Source: Clostridium sp. CAG:508 (GTDB lineage Bacteria; Bacillota; Clostridia; TANB77; CAG-508). From it: a DNA stretch of 22,924 bases. Under the pieces are notes generated by a model. That model was not told where the DNA came from. It did not search any database and saw only the letters and a program-made list of their open reading frames with translations. This document shows positions 22,075-22,924 of this stretch, in pieces. Numbering within the stretch: position 1 is the first letter of the stretch; each line of letters opens with the position of its first letter. Position numbers and translations under genes: made by a program. The stretch lies in the NCBI GenBank assembly GCA_000435755.1, contig FR889108.1, forward strand, positions 56,206 through 79,129, in the 5' to 3' direction.

Positions 22075-22109
22075 GTATCTTTTAAATAATAAAAAATTTT
22101 GGAAGCAAT

Positions 22110-22138
22110 GTATAAAAATTTTAAAAGTTGTTAATAAT
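22110..22138 (+). promoter_or_regulatory. Forespore sigma-F-type promoter of spoIIR
   Basis: GTATA (22110-22114) matches the -35 pattern GYWTA. After 15 bp, GTTAATAAT (22130-22138) matches GGnrAnAnT at every fixed position except the second G. spoIIR is a known sigma-F target in Bacillus. The start would be about 50 bp before ATG 22198. Confidence 0.6.
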
Positions 22139-22197
22139 TGTATTATATAAAAATTTTTTCAATCAAATGAGAAACTTAAGAAAGGAAGAAATCGATT

Positions 22198-22836
22198 ATG
22201 AAAAAATTAAAAATTGGGAGAATATTTGTTATTTTAATATTATTAAGTTTATTTATTTTAATATCAGCTATTTCATATGTAGATGCAGTTTCAAATAATA
22301 TAGCTGATAGTATATTTCGTTTGCATGTTATAGCTAACAGTGATAGCAAAGAAGATCAAGAATTAAAATTAAAAGTAAGAGATGAATTACTTTCATATAT
22401 GAATATAATTTCAAAAGACAGTAAAAGTAAGCAAGAAGCAATGCAAATAGCAAATGAACATAAAGAAGAATTCACACAAATTGCTGAAAAATTAATTAAA
22501 GAAAATGGATATAATTATACAGTAAATGTTCAAATAGGAAAAGCAGATTTTCCAACTAAATATTACGGAGATATAACTTTGCCAGCAGGAACTTATGATG
22601 CTTTAAAAGTACAAATAGGAGAGGCAAAAGGGCAAAATTGGTGGTGTGTAATGTTTCCTCCTTTATGTTTTGTAGATGTAAGCACAGGAATTGTGCCAGA
22701 TAATTCTAAACAAGAATTAAAACAAAGCTTAGATAATGAGGAATATGACTTAATAAGTAAAACAGATAATAATGAAATTTCATTTAAATTTAAAATAGTA
22801 GAGTTATTCCAAAATTGGAGATTAGGAAATAAATAA
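22198..22836 (+). CDS. spoIIR: Stage II sporulation protein R
   Basis: SpoIIR is made in the forespore, secreted into the intermembrane space, and triggers SpoIIGA to process pro-sigma-E in the mother cell. The 212-aa product has a basic N-terminus and one hydrophobic signal/anchor segment (about residues 8-29). The family core follows: IFRLHVIANSDSKEDQELKL, LKVRDELLSYM, LPAGTYDALKVQIG and NWWCVMFPPLCFVDVS, with both Cys of the conserved block. ATG 22198 follows AAGGAAG. A sigma-F-like promoter lies upstream and a strong terminator downstream, so it is monocistronic, as expected for a tightly timed signal gene. Confidence 0.95.
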   Translation: MKKLKIGRIFVILILLSLFILISAISYVDAVSNNIADSIFRLHVIANSDSKEDQELKLKVRDELLSYMNIISKDSKSKQEAMQIANEHKEEFTQIAEKLIKENGYNYTVNVQIGKADFPTKYYGDITLPAGTYDALKVQIGEAKGQNWWCVMFPPLCFVDVSTGIVPDNSKQELKQSLDNEEYDLISKTDNNEISFKFKIVELFQNWRLGNK

Positions 22837-22838
22837 AC

Positions 22839-22864
22839 AAAGGCAGAGAAAAAACTCTGCCTTT
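22839..22864 (+). terminator. Intrinsic terminator of spoIIR
   Basis: AAAGGCAGAG (22839-22848) pairs with CTCTGCCTTT (22855-22864) around an A6 loop, then the sequence continues AATATTT. The perfect 10-bp stem begins 2 bp after the stop codon. Confidence 0.85.
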
Positions 22865-22880
22865 AATATTTATAAAAATG

Positions 22881-22924
22881 TCGAAAAAAGTCGATAGAAA
22901 TTAAAGAAAAGTATTGAAAATAAA
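22881..22924 (+). repeat. 44-bp direct repeat, copy 2, cut by the window end
   Basis: It matches 19745-19788 at 43 of 44 bases and runs to the last base, so the repeat may be longer. It contains TTGAAA (22914-22919), the -35 of copy 1. TGTCGAA at 22879-22885, an exact 0A-box core, is followed 10 bp later by the related AGTCGATA. The -10, if present, lies outside the window. Confidence 0.85.

Overview
The window comes from a low-G+C, endospore-forming Firmicute, most likely class Clostridia. Three things support this: A/T-rich codons, sporulation and germination genes (gpr, spoIIR, a SpoVB/MurJ-type flippase), and Firmicute-type regulation (a T-box leader, RemA, consensus sigma-A promoters). 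The species cannot be named from the sequence.

Layout. 3-560 is the 3' end of an unrecognised gene. A tRNA-Leu(CAA) follows on the minus strand, then gpr (germination protease). A small unknown minus-strand gene (1763-2080) faces folD across paired promoters, with a palindrome just inside its own transcript. 2244-11283 is a long plus-strand housekeeping run: folD, dprA, rsmE, a Lys/Thr-rich membrane protein, yicC, remA, rpoZ, gmk, priA, def and fmt. It resembles the yloC-remA-gmk-rpoZ-coaBC-priA-def-fmt cluster of Bacillus, but rpoZ precedes gmk, coaBC is missing, and no rsmB follows fmt. A perfect 37-bp inverted repeat (REP/BIME-like) sits directly after fmt.

11426-15812 holds a heterodimeric ABC exporter and a TVP38/TMEM64-family membrane protein. 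They are driven by a promoter embedded in a terminator-like hairpin. A minus-strand RelE/RelB-type toxin-antitoxin pair (15843-16327) has its own promoter with two tandem 9-bp sites. A divergent promoter starts a T-box leader, glycyl-tRNA synthetase and a MOP-superfamily lipid flippase. A UDP-sugar pyrophosphorylase-family gene (20011-21255) and an unknown gene (21321-21854) lie on the minus strand. spoIIR (22198-22836) lies on the plus strand behind a forespore (sigma-F-like) promoter.

The least explained parts are intergenic. A 44-bp sequence carrying a promoter -35 region and two tandem Spo0A-box-like motifs occurs at 19745-19788 and again at 22881-22924, where the window ends. Downstream of the first copy is a complete promoter followed by an 87-nt imperfect hairpin that overlaps a 35-codon ORF. 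This could be a small-RNA or peptide gene present in more than one copy. The spacer before spoIIR holds two further hairpins, one of which can refold. The spacer after priA holds another hairpin. No CRISPR array, rRNA, complete insertion sequence or phage module was seen.
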